This document shows positions 1 to 9,560 of a stretch of 64,000 bases of DNA, piece by piece (the first letter of the stretch is position 1; each line of letters opens with the position of its first letter). The position numbers were made by a program, and so were the translations under genes. This DNA comes from JAGDZR01 sp049115695 (GTDB lineage Bacteria > Bacteroidota > Bacteroidia > Cytophagales > Cyclobacteriaceae): the NCBI GenBank assembly GCA_049115695.1, contig JAGDZR010000005.1, positions 1 to 64,000 of the forward strand, in the 5' to 3' direction. The notes beneath the pieces were generated by a model that was given only the letters and a program-made list of their open reading frames with translations, was not told the DNA's origin and did no database searches.

Positions 1-1999
1 CCTTCATCACATCTCCTAACTGACCTGAAAGCGTCAGTTTGCCTTTGCCTTTGCTTAAGCTTGATTCAATAAAGAGTATCTCACCTCCCACAGGTGTCCA
101 TGCAAGACCAGTTGCCACACCAGCTACTTCATTGTTTTCATATGTCTCTTTATCGAAAATTTCAGGACCTAATATTTTTCTTACCTGTGGTTCTCCAATT
201 TTGGATTCATATTCCTCTTCCATGGCTATAGATTTTGCCACATTTCGGATTACAGATGAAATTTGCCGTTCGAGCGTCCTTACCCCAGATTCTCGGGTGT
301 AATCATTAATAATTTTGGCAATAGACTTAGAATCAAGCGACATGTCGGATTTACTGAGACCATGTTCTCCTAACTGCTTGGGAATGAGGTGTTTTTTGGC
401 TATTTGTTGCTTCTCCTCTTGCGTATATCCGGTGATCTCTATGATTTCCATCCGATCCCTTAATGCAGGCTGTATGGTCTCAAGGCTATTGGATGTGGCA
501 ATGAATAGCACTTTACTGAGGTCAAAATCAACCTCAAGATAATTGTCCTTAAAGGTGCTGTTTTGCTCTGGGTCAAGCACTTCTAGTAATGCTGATGATG
601 GATCCCCTCTAAAGTCTGAACTTACTTTGTCTATTTCATCCAGAATGAAAACGGGATTTGATGTTTTAGCCCGATTGATATTCTGAATGATTTTACCGGG
701 CATTGAGCCAATGTACGTTTTCCTGTGGCCTCTTACTTCTGCTTCGTCATGCACACCACCTAATGACATTCTTACGTATTTTCTTCCAAGTGCCTCTGCA
801 ATAGATTTTCCGAGAGATGTCTTACCTACTCCAGGAGGTCCATATAAGCAAAGAATGGGACCTTTTAGATCATTTTTTAGTTTTCTGACAGCCAGATACT
901 CGAGGATTCTGTCCTTAACTTTATCTAAACCATAATGGTCACGATCAAGCACTTTTTGGGCATTTTTCAGATCGAAATTATCTTCGGTGTAGTCGCTCCA
1001 TGGCAAATCGACCAGTAGCTCAGCATAATTCATTGCTACGGGATACTCAGCTGCTGCTGGGTTCATCCGGCTAATTTTATCCAATTCCTTATAGAAGTGC
1101 TTGGCCACCTCATCTGACCATTTCTTGCCTTTGGCCTTCTTGCGCAATGCTTCAAGTTCCTGATCAGGTCCTTCCTGGCCAAGTTCATTTTGCAGCACTT
1201 TCATTTGTTGCCTAAGGAAATAATCCCGCTGCTGAGCATCAATGTCAGTATGCACTTTGCTTTGAATTTCTGCCTTAAGCTCAAGCATTTGGATGTCCTT
1301 GAGCATAAGTGTAAGTAATTTCTCCGCACGCTCCTTGGAGTCATTAGTTTCTAACAGATTTTGTTTTTCAGCTACATCAGCATTGACATTGCTGGATAAG
1401 AAATGTGTCAGAAAAGTATTGCTTTCAATGTTTTCAAGCGCCACCTGTGCTTCTTTCGGAATCTCAGGATTAAGCGTCATAATTTTTTGCGCTGCATCTT
1501 TCAAGGACTGAGAAATAGCCGCATTTTCATCGATGCTAGTATCTATCTCTTCATCTTCCAAAACGTTGTGATTGACCTTGATATATGGGTCTTCCTGAGT
1601 AACGGCGGTAATTTCAAATCTTTTTTGTCCTTGTATAATGATGGTCGTGTTTCCATCAGGCAATACAAGTAGCTTTAATATTCTGGCTACAGTACCTACG
1701 CTGTAAAGATCCTTGGCGGAGGGATCCTCTATGTTACTATTCTCCTGTGCAACAACACCAATTATCCTGTCTCCCGAATAAGCTTTTTTCACCAGCTTGA
1801 CGGATTTATCCCTTCCCACAGTAATGGGCAAGACAACACCAGGGAATAAGACGGTATTCTTTATGGGTAGAACAGACAATTCTTCAGGAATGTCCTTTGA
1901 ATTGATCTTGGGTACTTCGTCTGTGGTTACAAGCTGAATAATTTCACCTTGCTCTTCTTCATATTCTGAAAGAAGGAGGTTGTGACCTTTTTTAAACAT
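1..1999 (-). CDS. lon: Lon protease (endopeptidase La), C-terminus cut by window edge
   Basis: ATP-dependent serine protease that degrades misfolded and regulatory proteins in the cytoplasm. Only about 666 N-terminal residues are present. Seen: an N-terminal LON substrate-binding domain (about residues 35-230) with the typical LPIKNTVLFPGVVLP stretch, then the AAA+ module with Walker A GPPGVGKT (positions 818-841, near residue 387) and a Walker B/DEIDK stretch near 630. The reading frame runs off the left edge within the conserved LSGQLGDVMK segment, so the Ser-Lys catalytic dyad lies outside the window. Start chosen at the ATG at 1997-1999 (MFKKGHNLL). The gene is divergent from the OmpA-family gene, and a candidate promoter sits at 2053-2080. 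Family identity is very sure. Confidence 0.97.
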   Translation of the reverse strand, partial: MFKKGHNLLLSEYEEEQGEIIQLVTTDEVPKINSKDIPEELSVLPIKNTVLFPGVVLPITVGRDKSVKLVKKAYSGDRIIGVVAQENSNIEDPSAKDLYSVGTVARILKLLVLPDGNTTIIIQGQKRFEITAVTQEDPYIKVNHNVLEDEEIDTSIDENAAISQSLKDAAQKIMTLNPEIPKEAQVALENIESNTFLTHFLSSNVNADVAEKQNLLETNDSKERAEKLLTLMLKDIQMLELKAEIQSKVHTDIDAQQRDYFLRQQMKVLQNELGQEGPDQELEALRKKAKGKKWSDEVAKHFYKELDKISRMNPAAAEYPVAMNYAELLVDLPWSDYTEDNFDLKNAQKVLDRDHYGLDKVKDRILEYLAVRKLKNDLKGPILCLYGPPGVGKTSLGKSIAEALGRKYVRMSLGGVHDEAEVRGHRKTYIGSMPGKIIQNINRAKTSNPVFILDEIDKVSSDFRGDPSSALLEVLDPEQNSTFKDNYLEVDFDLSKVLFIATSNSLETIQPALRDRMEIIEITGYTQEEKQQIAKKHLIPKQLGEHGLSKSDMSLDSKSIAKIINDYTRESGVRTLERQISSVIRNVAKSIAMEEEYESKIGEPQVRKILGPEIFDKETYENNEVAGVATGLAWTPVGGEILFIESSLSKGKGKLTLSGQLGDVMK

Positions 2000-2052
2000 A
2001 TAAATATGTCATGTTGACAGTTACAGCTACAAAATTGATTAAAACTCAAGTG

Positions 2053-2080
2053 CAAACTAATGTTTCAATCCCTATGCCAA
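2053..2080 (-). promoter_or_regulatory. candidate lon promoter
   Basis: On the minus strand there is a TTG (2078-2080), a 17-base spacer and TTAGTTTG (2053-2060), close to the Bacteroidetes pattern TTG-N17-20-TAnnTTTG with one mismatch in the -7 box. It lies about 55 bases upstream of the lon start codon. Pattern match only. Confidence 0.3.
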
Positions 2081-2150
2081 TTACAATTATTGAGCTTAAT
2101 TCGTGTTATCTTTAATATTTCTATTGATGTGACTGACGATTCGTCGCAAT

Positions 2151-4163
2151 ATGACTAGGCCTGGTATTATTTTGTATGGACTTTTGATCTTCTGCTTCTG
2201 TGGTCATGTTCATGCCCAGAAGAGTAAAAGGCGCAAGGAGATATTGATTGATGCTGATAGTTTACCTAGAAATGTCGTGCTGGACATTTATGAGTTTAAA
2301 AACATCAATAGGATTCCAGAATATCATAATGAAGCCAGACTGCAAACCATGCGTAGGTTGGATCAGGAGGGGAAATGGGAGGAACTATATGATGCTTTAA
2401 AGGACTATGTTAGTAATTTTGGCATTCGCAATTTTTACAAGGATACTCGGCTAATTTGGCGACTTGCCAAAATGACAGAACTATATGGCGACTATGAAAT
2501 GGCCCGAACGCTCTACCGTTTGGTCCTTCGACATCATCACCTTGGAATAAATATCAGTGAAATAGAAATTTATTACGATTCATTGAATCGTCAGGAAGCA
2601 GCGCAATATGTGCCCATCGATTATTATTATGAACTAGTAGAACATCGAAAGCTGATTGATACCTTAAGGCCACCTAGGGGTGTGTTGCTCAATATGGGAG
2701 CAGCTGTGAATAGTCGATCGGCGGATTATGGTCCTACAATTAGTCTCTCTGACGGTATTTTGCTTTTTACCAGCAAGCGAAATTCCATGGATATGACCGT
2801 GGAGACCAGGGTCAATGAGGATCTTTTTATTTCCCGAAAGGATGGACTGGGTGTTTGGGGGAAAGCGGAACCCGTGGACATTAACAGTGTTTATAACGAG
2901 GGATCGGCCACCTTGTCCAGAGATGGTCAAACCCTTTATTTCTCAAGGTGTGACTGTCCGGATTGTTATGGTGATTGTGACCTCTTTATGGCGAGCTTGT
3001 CAGAAGATAGTACCTGGACAGATATTCAAAATTTGGGTGTCAATGTAAATAGTTTGAGTTGGGATTCACATCCGAGTTTGTCTCATACCGAAGACACCTT
3101 GTATTTTGCGTCGGATAGATTGGGGGGGTTTGGGCTATCGGATATTTATTACACCGCCAAGGCAGCTGACGGACGTTGGTCAGCAGCTCAAAATTTGGGT
3201 CCGGTAATTAATACAAGGAATAATGAAGTGAGTCCATATTTTCATCCATCGGCCCAGGTGTTATATTTTTCATCAAATGGACAGCTGTACAATTTTGGTG
3301 AATTTGATATTTACAAATCACATAAAGTTCGAGACCTGTGGAGTGAGCCAATGAATATTGGCCCATTGGTAAATGGGCCGGGGAGTGAGTTTTATTTTAC
3401 AATAGATTCCAAATCCCACGACCTTTACTATTCCAGGTCAAATAGCCGCGATTTGAATAAGCTGGATCTTTATTCCTTCCCGTTACCAATGGAAGCGCAA
3501 CCAGGTGCAACGACTACAGTCTCTGGTACGCTCATTGATGAAGTAACGGGTCAGCCATTTACTGGTATTGTGTCGATTATTGATTTGGATGAGGGTATTG
3601 AGGTAGCCCCAAAATATTTGAAACCTGATGGGTCTTTTGAGTTTGAGTTAATCGATCAGCGCAACTACTTGTTAATTATTCAAGGGGACGATTTTTTTAG
3701 AATTGAAGAGGCCTTCTTCCTGAATGGGCCAACAAAATTGGAGAAAACTACGGAACCTATTGCTGCCTTAGTAGAGTTTGAATCGATTGAATTTGACAGA
3801 GGCAAGTCGGACTTGAAGAATAGTATGTATGCTGACCTGAACAAAATAACCAATTTTCTGTATGATAATCCAATGTTTAAGCTAAGAGTATCAGGACACA
3901 CGGATTCATATGGGGCGGCAGATCTTAATTTGAGGTTATCGAAGGAGCGTGCGAAAAACATTCATGATTATATTGTCCTATTTGCAGGAGTCCATGATTC
4001 AAGGGTGGAGTGGGAGGGCTATGGGAGCTCAAAGCCTATTGTGGAGAATGAGTTAACAGAGGAGGATAAGCGACTAAATAGACGAGTGGAGTTTGAAATT
4101 TTCAGAGAGGGTTCAGCCGCCGACACGCTTTCATCAGTTCAAAATATCCCAGATTTCAAATAA
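2151..4163 (+). CDS. OmpA-family envelope protein with PD40 propeller repeats
   Basis: 670 residues. Signal peptide to about residue 22 (ending HVHAQ). An N-terminal helical, TPR-like part is followed by at least four PD40/WD40-like beta-propeller strands between about residues 200 and 440 (repeated LYF-S-R/SDR and FDIY/LDLY motifs), a CarboxypepD_reg-like beta-sandwich (about 455-520) and an OmpA C-terminal domain (about 540-660) with the peptidoglycan-binding signature around SGHTDSYG and LSKERA. The architecture is that of Bacteroidetes periplasmic or outer-membrane proteins related to the PorE/SprF-associated OmpA proteins of the type IX secretion and gliding machinery. A role in anchoring an outer-membrane complex to peptidoglycan is inference. 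One propeller blade carries a CDCPDCYGDCD cluster of four cysteines, unusual for this repeat. Confidence 0.9.
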   Translation: MTRPGIILYGLLIFCFCGHVHAQKSKRRKEILIDADSLPRNVVLDIYEFKNINRIPEYHNEARLQTMRRLDQEGKWEELYDALKDYVSNFGIRNFYKDTRLIWRLAKMTELYGDYEMARTLYRLVLRHHHLGINISEIEIYYDSLNRQEAAQYVPIDYYYELVEHRKLIDTLRPPRGVLLNMGAAVNSRSADYGPTISLSDGILLFTSKRNSMDMTVETRVNEDLFISRKDGLGVWGKAEPVDINSVYNEGSATLSRDGQTLYFSRCDCPDCYGDCDLFMASLSEDSTWTDIQNLGVNVNSLSWDSHPSLSHTEDTLYFASDRLGGFGLSDIYYTAKAADGRWSAAQNLGPVINTRNNEVSPYFHPSAQVLYFSSNGQLYNFGEFDIYKSHKVRDLWSEPMNIGPLVNGPGSEFYFTIDSKSHDLYYSRSNSRDLNKLDLYSFPLPMEAQPGATTTVSGTLIDEVTGQPFTGIVSIIDLDEGIEVAPKYLKPDGSFEFELIDQRNYLLIIQGDDFFRIEEAFFLNGPTKLEKTTEPIAALVEFESIEFDRGKSDLKNSMYADLNKITNFLYDNPMFKLRVSGHTDSYGAADLNLRLSKERAKNIHDYIVLFAGVHDSRVEWEGYGSSKPIVENELTEEDKRLNRRVEFEIFREGSAADTLSSVQNIPDFK

Positions 4164-4295
4164 TAGATAGCGACTTTATAGACCTCCTTAGAGATATACA
4201 GGTCAGTTTCGCTAATAGTAATTGGGAGATTCTTGCTACAAGAACAGATAGGGCATTGCAAAAAAGAAGATGGCTTATCTTAGATATAAAAAAAG

Positions 4296-4321
4296 GCTGC
4301 TCATCGAAGGATGAGCAGCCT
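4296..4321. terminator. bidirectional hairpin terminator
   Basis: Perfect 11-bp stem GGCTGCTCATC / GATGAGCAGCC with a GAAG tetraloop, preceded by an A-run and followed by TTTC. It sits between two convergent genes and most likely ends the minus-strand gene's neighbour and the OmpA-family transcript. Confidence 0.8.
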
Positions 4322-4344
4322 TTCTAAAATTTATATGTCGCTAA

Positions 4345-4929
4345 TTAATGTGTTTTAATACATCTACAGCTGTTATAAAACTTTTTACCAATTCCTCCTA
4401 AAGCCACTGCTTCACGTCCCGCACTTAGCGTGACAATACCGTCAGGTCGCTCTCCTTGATCTGCCGAATCCCAGTAGTTGCCTTCTTTTCCTACACTAGT
4501 GTAGTATCCAAATTCAGTACCTGATCCACCCAATAAAAGATCTAATCCAGAATCACCATTCTCCATTAAAGCTTTACCAGCTTTGGTGTAGCCACTGTAT
4601 TGTGAGAATAGCAGGAACCAATCTTTTCGTGTTGGGATTCTGTAACCTTCAGGACAAGCTGCCATAGCTGCCTCGAAAGTATATAGCCTTCCGAATTTTT
4701 CGCAATATGCCGGTTCATCAGTATAGCACGTGCTACCTTCCTCCGTTTCGTAGTTTGCATTTTCCAACATCCAGGTTCTTTTCACGGAAACACCACCTTC
4801 AAGCGGTATGGTGAAAGTGATGGTCTTGTACGTCTGATCGTCCCGGGAGTCTTTAACTTCTCCAATCTCTTGTGCAGATAAGGTCCCTACAGTTAACAAA
4901 CATAGAAGGGCGAGTAGTTGTAATTTCAT
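4345..4929 (-). CDS. FISUMP (Fib_succ_major) domain secreted protein
   Basis: 194 residues from the ATG at 4927-4929, which gives a clean signal peptide (MKLQLLALLCLL...LSAQ); a longer in-frame start at 5004 would place 25 non-signal residues before it. The mature part matches the Fibrobacter succinogenes major paralogous domain, with the landmark CPEGYRIPTRKDW and a C-terminal NSCRCIKTH matching the family's S-V-R-C-V/I-K ending. The family is found on exported proteins of Bacteroidetes and Fibrobacteres; its molecular function is not established. Convergent with the OmpA-family gene across a strong terminator. Confidence 0.8.
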   Translation of the reverse strand: MKLQLLALLCLLTVGTLSAQEIGEVKDSRDDQTYKTITFTIPLEGGVSVKRTWMLENANYETEEGSTCYTDEPAYCEKFGRLYTFEAAMAACPEGYRIPTRKDWFLLFSQYSGYTKAGKALMENGDSGLDLLLGGSGTEFGYYTSVGKEGNYWDSADQGERPDGIVTLSAGREAVALGGIGKKFYNSCRCIKTH

Positions 4930-5125
4930 GTGCTCAAGTACTTTTAGTTGCCTAATAATACAGCTTTTTAGTGGTTTAAAATCGTTTAATGCTAGGAAAT
5001 TCAATATCTTCTAATACAAGAACAAAATGAAATCCGAAGCATACCTTCCGCTAAACTAGCAAGTATTCGCCAAATTTCAGTTATAAATTTCCAGCAAAAC
5101 GCATACATGTTTCATGTGCGCTGTG

Positions 5126-5512
5126 TTAGGGAAGGGGAGTATTCTCGATACCATCCTCAGGATATGGGATAAATAGGAAATTTGTGAATTCGGGAGTTAA
5201 CACAAATAGACAGCAAAACTCATCCGGGTCCTTATATACTTTCAGGAATTCCTCTTTTTTTTCTATTAATTTTCTTTGTTCAAATTCCTCAATGAAGGAT
5301 GCGTTGTAATACCACTTATTTTCCATTTTTCCAGGCTCGTAGAGTAATGAGCCAATGGGTGATTCCGTCATAGACATAGGAAAAACAGGATGCTCCGAGA
5401 AATTTCTTTTGCGGATCATGTATGAGGCTTCCTTCAATAGATCCGCCACTTTTATAAAGTCGGAGGATATTTTGCCTAAAAACTTAGGATCTAGTTCTGG
5501 ATCGTTCTGCAT
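5126..5512 (-). CDS. conserved hypothetical protein (128 aa) downstream of rlmD
   Basis: No named domain recognised. Soluble, no signal peptide or membrane segment, rich in charged and aromatic residues, with an N-terminal amphipathic helix (LDPKFLGKISSDFIKVAD) and a central PMSMTESPIGSLLYEP motif. The start overlaps the end of rlmD by 29 bases, which suggests translational coupling in one transcript. The length and composition look like a genuine small cytoplasmic protein of Bacteroidetes; no function is proposed. Confidence 0.7.
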   Translation of the reverse strand: MQNDPELDPKFLGKISSDFIKVADLLKEASYMIRKRNFSEHPVFPMSMTESPIGSLLYEPGKMENKWYYNASFIEEFEQRKLIEKKEEFLKVYKDPDEFCCLFVLTPEFTNFLFIPYPEDGIENTPLP

Positions 5513-6908
5513 AATTTTTCAATACGAGTAATACAATATTTTCAACATGATGTGTGTGTGGAAACATATCAACAGGTTGAATTTTTTTAACTTCATATAG
5601 TTCTCCTAACAGCTCAAGGTCACGTGCTTGTGTGGCTGGATTACAACTTACATAGACAATGCGCTCGGCTTTCACATGATTAAGCTGCTTGATCACATTT
5701 TTATGCATACCTGCACGAGGAGGATCGGTGATGATCACATTAGGCGTGCCGTGTTCTTGGATGAATTCTTCAGAAAGCAGATCCTTCATATCACCCGCAA
5801 AAAATGCGGTATTAGAAATCTTATTTATCTCTGAGTTTTTACGAGCATCTATCACAGCGTCTTCTACCGATTCTATTCCGACTACCTTCTTGGCGGAGCG
5901 CGCAACAAAGTTGGCTATTGTGCCCGTTCCCGTGTACAGGTCATATACTACTTCGTCATTTTGAATGTTAGCAAATTCAGCCGCTATCTTGTATAATTCA
6001 TGGGCCTGAACTGAATTCGTTTGATAAAAGGACTTTGGACCAATGCGAAAGGTCAAATCATCCATTTTTTCCTCGATAAAATCCTCCCCATCAAAATTCA
6101 CTACCGGTAAATCGTAGAATGTGTCGTTATGCTTGGTATTGATCACATACATGAGAGAAGTGATTTCTGGGAACTCTTCCTTTAAGTGGTTGAGTACTTT
6201 ATTAATATTGATTTGATCATCTTCTGCGAACTGCACGATTACCATGAGCGCTCCTGTTGTGCTATTCCTGACGATCAGATTTCTTAGAAGTCCTTGATGT
6301 TTTTTGATATCATAGAAAGTCAGGGACTCACTTTCTGCAAACTCAGCCAACTTGACCCGGATGGCATTAGATGGGTCTGCCTGCAAATGACAATGATTGA
6401 TTGTGAGAATTTTATCAAACATTTTTGGAATATGGAAACCCAGTGCATTTCTGGAGAACTCCTCACCACTTTGAATTTCCTCATAGGTGAGCCAACGATT
6501 ATTGCTGAAAGTGAATTCGAGCTTGTTGCGATAATATGTTGTATTTTTTGACCCAAGGATATCATAGGATTCAGGCAGATCAAGGCCACTGAGCTTTTTC
6601 AGATTGCTGATGACGTGCTCCTGTTTATGGGCAAGTTGAGCTTCATATGTCATGTGTTGCCACTTGCACCCACCACATAGGTCGAAATGCTCACAAAATG
6701 AATCAATACGATCTTTTGAAGGTGTGATCAGCTTAATGATTTTGCCCAGTAGGAATTTTTTCTCCTTACCGGTGATTTGAATGTCAGCGATATCTCCGGG
6801 GACTCCTCCTCGAATGAATATTACACGGTTGTCCACGCGCGCAACAGCCCGACCATCTGCGGAAATCCCATGAAGTTCCACATTTTCAATAATCCTTTTC
6901 GGCTTCAT
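5484..6908 (-). CDS. rlmD: 23S rRNA (uracil-5-)-methyltransferase, RlmD type
   Basis: 474 residues. SAM-dependent methylation of a uracil in 23S rRNA. Domain order is a TRAM domain (about 1-65), iron-sulfur cysteines Cys72, Cys78 and Cys81 in CEHFDLCGGC with a fourth likely in INHCHLQ, and a class I methyltransferase core with DLYTGTGT (SAM loop), DPPRAGMH and the catalytic cysteine near residue 422 in YVSCNP. The four-cysteine cluster favours RlmD over RlmC/TrmA, but Bacteroidetes paralogues (RlmCD-like) cannot be excluded. An exact -7 box TACTTTTG lies only 6 bases upstream of the start codon on the minus strand (6914-6921), implying a very short or absent leader. Confidence 0.9.
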   Translation of the reverse strand: MKPKRIIENVELHGISADGRAVARVDNRVIFIRGGVPGDIADIQITGKEKKFLLGKIIKLITPSKDRIDSFCEHFDLCGGCKWQHMTYEAQLAHKQEHVISNLKKLSGLDLPESYDILGSKNTTYYRNKLEFTFSNNRWLTYEEIQSGEEFSRNALGFHIPKMFDKILTINHCHLQADPSNAIRVKLAEFAESESLTFYDIKKHQGLLRNLIVRNSTTGALMVIVQFAEDDQININKVLNHLKEEFPEITSLMYVINTKHNDTFYDLPVVNFDGEDFIEEKMDDLTFRIGPKSFYQTNSVQAHELYKIAAEFANIQNDEVVYDLYTGTGTIANFVARSAKKVVGIESVEDAVIDARKNSEINKISNTAFFAGDMKDLLSEEFIQEHGTPNVIITDPPRAGMHKNVIKQLNHVKAERIVYVSCNPATQARDLELLGELYEVKKIQPVDMFPHTHHVENIVLLVLKNYAERSRTRS

Positions 6909-6913
6909 GGGCG

Positions 6914-6921
6914 CAAAAGTA
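6914..6921 (-). promoter_or_regulatory. -7 box of the rlmD promoter
   Basis: TACTTTTG on the minus strand is an exact match to the Bacteroidetes -7 consensus TAnnTTTG, just before the rlmD start. No TTG was found at the right spacing, so only half the promoter is visible. Confidence 0.4.
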
Positions 6922-6951
6922 ACAATTGAATAATAGGATGTGGCGTCAGGG

Positions 6952-6982
6952 TTGGGGAATAGTTAGTTGTCCTCTACTTTAG
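6952..6982 (+). promoter_or_regulatory. candidate promoter of the T9SS-secreted protein gene
   Basis: TTG (6952-6954), 20-base spacer, TACTTTAG (6975-6982); one mismatch to TTG-N19-TAnnTTTG. It lies 10 bases upstream of the start codon, in an 83-base region that also carries the divergent rlmD promoter. Confidence 0.4.
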
Positions 6983-6991
6983 TCATAATTT

Positions 6992-9556
6992 ATGAAGCGG
7001 ATAAGTTTTCTGTTTGTGTGTTTCCTTTTGGCCTGGAGACTCAATGCTTTTCACATAGTGGGTGGAGAGATTGAGTTCATTACTGAGGAGATTGGGTTGT
7101 ATAGACTTAACGTGATCCAGTATTTCGATGAGCTCCAAAATAGAAATCAGGGGCCGGAACCACAAATTGCGGTGTACATCTACAACAACAGGACTCATGA
7201 GGTTGTGCATACGCAACAACTAAGTTTATTTCAATATGGAACTGTAAACTACACGAACCCGGAGTGCGAAGATGATCGACTGGTCACCTCCAAGGTGGTT
7301 TGGACTGCTTACATGTCACTCGAGCCGGAAGAATTTGCGGAACCAGCCGGTTACTACATTGTCTGGGAAAGATGCTGTCGGAATGAGGGAGTGAAGAATG
7401 TTATCAATCCAAGTGGTGTAGGCATGAAGTACGCTACTGAAATACCTCCCTTATGGAAAAATGGAGAGCCTTTTGTTAATTCCTCGCCTCAATTGTTTGA
7501 ACCGCTTAGGGATTATGCCTGTGTCGGACAGCTATACTATACAAGATTTACCGGGGTGGATCCAGATGGAGATTCGCTGGTATATTCGCTGGCACACCCG
7601 CTCAATACTTCTTCTTCCAACCCAGCCCCCATTCCTCAGCCCAAACCTCATCCTCTGATCTTTTTTGGGAATGACTATAGTTTGGAAAACATGATTCCCG
7701 GCGATCCGGCGTTATCAATCAGTAAAAGGGGACTGCTGACCGTAAATCCATCAGAGACTGGATTATTTATCTTTTCAGTGTTGGTTGAAGAATTCAGGAA
7801 CGGAGTGAAAATAGGGGAAGTGCAGAGAGAATTTCAGATGTTTGTGATTGATGGTTGCTTACCTCCGGATCCGCCGCAAGTTGGTGTTAAAATTCCTGGA
7901 AATCCAGGGTTTCAGTCGAGCGTGGATACTTTAAAGTACAACTTGGTTGATGATAAGTGTTTTGAATTCATAGTCAAAAATATGACACCAGGGGAAACGA
8001 TCAGCTTAAGAGCCGAAGGGGTGAATTTTGATGAGGATGTAAGTGAAATATTTGAGTTTAACACCTTCGAGGTTGGAGAAGGGGCTGATTCGCTAATTGT
8101 ACAAGTGTGTGCCCCAGGCTGTCCACCTACCCAAAACAAGCCCTTCATTCTGGATTTAATTGCGGGTGATGATGCTTGCCCTTTGCCACAACTTGATACA
8201 GTAAGACTGATCATGGAGGTTGAGCCGCCTCCCAATGAGCTTCCGAAGGTTACAACTGGAATCAATACAACCTATTTGGTGAATGAAGGAGAGCGCTTCA
8301 TATTGGATTTACACGCCCTGGATGGTGATGAGGACAGTATGCAGTGGATATTGGAACTTGAGGGATTAAGTCATCCCGATTATCATGGATTCAGTTTAAT
8401 AAAAACGGCAGATGTAAATGGATCGTCAACCAGTAGATTAGAATGGAATACTGATTGTCTGCTTTACGATTTTAGCTATCGACAGCAATTCAGGGCCCGC
8501 ATTGCTCCAGATGATTACGATGAATGTGATGTGCCGCCTGAAGATTTTATCGAAATTGATTTTGTCCTCGATTTACCTGGCAATACCACACCACTTATTA
8601 CGATCGATGGGCGAGATGAGCGGGAGATTGAGATAGCTCCCAAAGAGCAGTTAAACTTTAACGTTGTGGTTGACGATGCTGATGGAGATACGGTGTTATT
8701 GAGATTGACTGGTACGGATTTCAATCCCTTCGCCTATGGTGCATCGTTCTCAGGGGGATTGGGTGTAGGACAAGTGGAATCACCTTTCAGTTGGCAGGCA
8801 GATTGTAGATTGCTGGATGCGGAAAATGAGAACCGTTTTGAATTTTTGTTCATTGCTGATGATCAGGACAAATGCGATATCAAGAACTATGACACATTGG
8901 CTTATGTAGTAAATGTAGCTATCCCCGAAAATGAGTCACCCTTGATTGAGAGGCATTCAGACTACATTCTCGAAGTGAATGAACCGATAAGCATTGATTT
9001 GGTCGCAACAGATAATGATCCGGGCGATTGGCTTACGCTGCAATTTTACAGCGGATATCGACCGCCCAATTCTCCATCATTGGACTTTGAGTCTGTGTCA
9101 GGTCAGAGTCGGGTGGAGTCTACCTTAAACTGGACGCCCGAATGCGATCTACTGGACAATGGCGAACCGAAGAGGTACGATATGTTCTTCATTGCCTTTG
9201 ACGATAGATGTCCTGTAGTGAAATTTGATACTACCATTATTAGCTTTGAAATAAGAGAGACCCGTGATCGGTTTGATGAATTTTTACCTCCAAATGCGAT
9301 CAGCCCGAATGGTGATTCCAAAAACGAAGTTTTCAGTTTGTTTGGACATGTAGATCGATCCAAAAATCTTCCCATCGATAATTGTGATGATGCATTTGAA
9401 TATGTATCCATACACAACAGGGCTGGCCAACGAGTATTTTTCTCAAGCGAAAGGGACTTTGTGTGGGACCCCAAAGACCTTGCTGCTGGTGTGTATTATT
9501 ACGTATTGCGCTTTACTACAACTGAGTATAAAAACTTTATACAGGTGCTTAGATAA
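6992..9556 (+). CDS. large secreted repeat protein with T9SS type B sorting domain
   Basis: 854 residues. Signal peptide (MKRISFLFVCFLLAWRLNA). The last ~90 residues are a gliding-motility-associated type B C-terminal domain: FLPPNAISPNGDSKNEVF, then IHNRAGQRVF, WDPKDLAAGVYYYVLRF, ending LR. This marks export by the type IX secretion system. Between about residues 413 and 755 there are three divergent ~115-residue Ig/cadherin-like modules, each opening with N-x-x-P-x-I/V and closing with W-x-x-(D/E)C-x-LLD followed by an aromatic strand and a late Cys. A conserved N-terminal region (to ~300) contains paired cysteines, including a CC. Probably a cell-surface or matrix protein; the ligand is unknown. 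Confidence 0.88.
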   Translation: MKRISFLFVCFLLAWRLNAFHIVGGEIEFITEEIGLYRLNVIQYFDELQNRNQGPEPQIAVYIYNNRTHEVVHTQQLSLFQYGTVNYTNPECEDDRLVTSKVVWTAYMSLEPEEFAEPAGYYIVWERCCRNEGVKNVINPSGVGMKYATEIPPLWKNGEPFVNSSPQLFEPLRDYACVGQLYYTRFTGVDPDGDSLVYSLAHPLNTSSSNPAPIPQPKPHPLIFFGNDYSLENMIPGDPALSISKRGLLTVNPSETGLFIFSVLVEEFRNGVKIGEVQREFQMFVIDGCLPPDPPQVGVKIPGNPGFQSSVDTLKYNLVDDKCFEFIVKNMTPGETISLRAEGVNFDEDVSEIFEFNTFEVGEGADSLIVQVCAPGCPPTQNKPFILDLIAGDDACPLPQLDTVRLIMEVEPPPNELPKVTTGINTTYLVNEGERFILDLHALDGDEDSMQWILELEGLSHPDYHGFSLIKTADVNGSSTSRLEWNTDCLLYDFSYRQQFRARIAPDDYDECDVPPEDFIEIDFVLDLPGNTTPLITIDGRDEREIEIAPKEQLNFNVVVDDADGDTVLLRLTGTDFNPFAYGASFSGGLGVGQVESPFSWQADCRLLDAENENRFEFLFIADDQDKCDIKNYDTLAYVVNVAIPENESPLIERHSDYILEVNEPISIDLVATDNDPGDWLTLQFYSGYRPPNSPSLDFESVSGQSRVESTLNWTPECDLLDNGEPKRYDMFFIAFDDRCPVVKFDTTIISFEIRETRDRFDEFLPPNAISPNGDSKNEVFSLFGHVDRSKNLPIDNCDDAFEYVSIHNRAGQRVFFSSERDFVWDPKDLAAGVYYYVLRFTTTEYKNFIQVLR

Positions 9557-9560
9557 CGAT

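Noticed and set aside
1293..1672. Plus-strand ORFs inside lon
   Set aside because: They are antisense shadows of the conserved lon coding frame.
4160..4330. Open frame of about 55 codons after the OmpA-family stop
   Set aside because: It has no start codon, runs through the terminator hairpin and reads in a different frame from the upstream gene, so chance is the simplest explanation.
5484..5512. Possible frameshift joining rlmD to the next gene
   Set aside because: rlmD ends normally after its conserved C-terminus, and the 128-residue gene has its own start; a 29-base overlap is enough.
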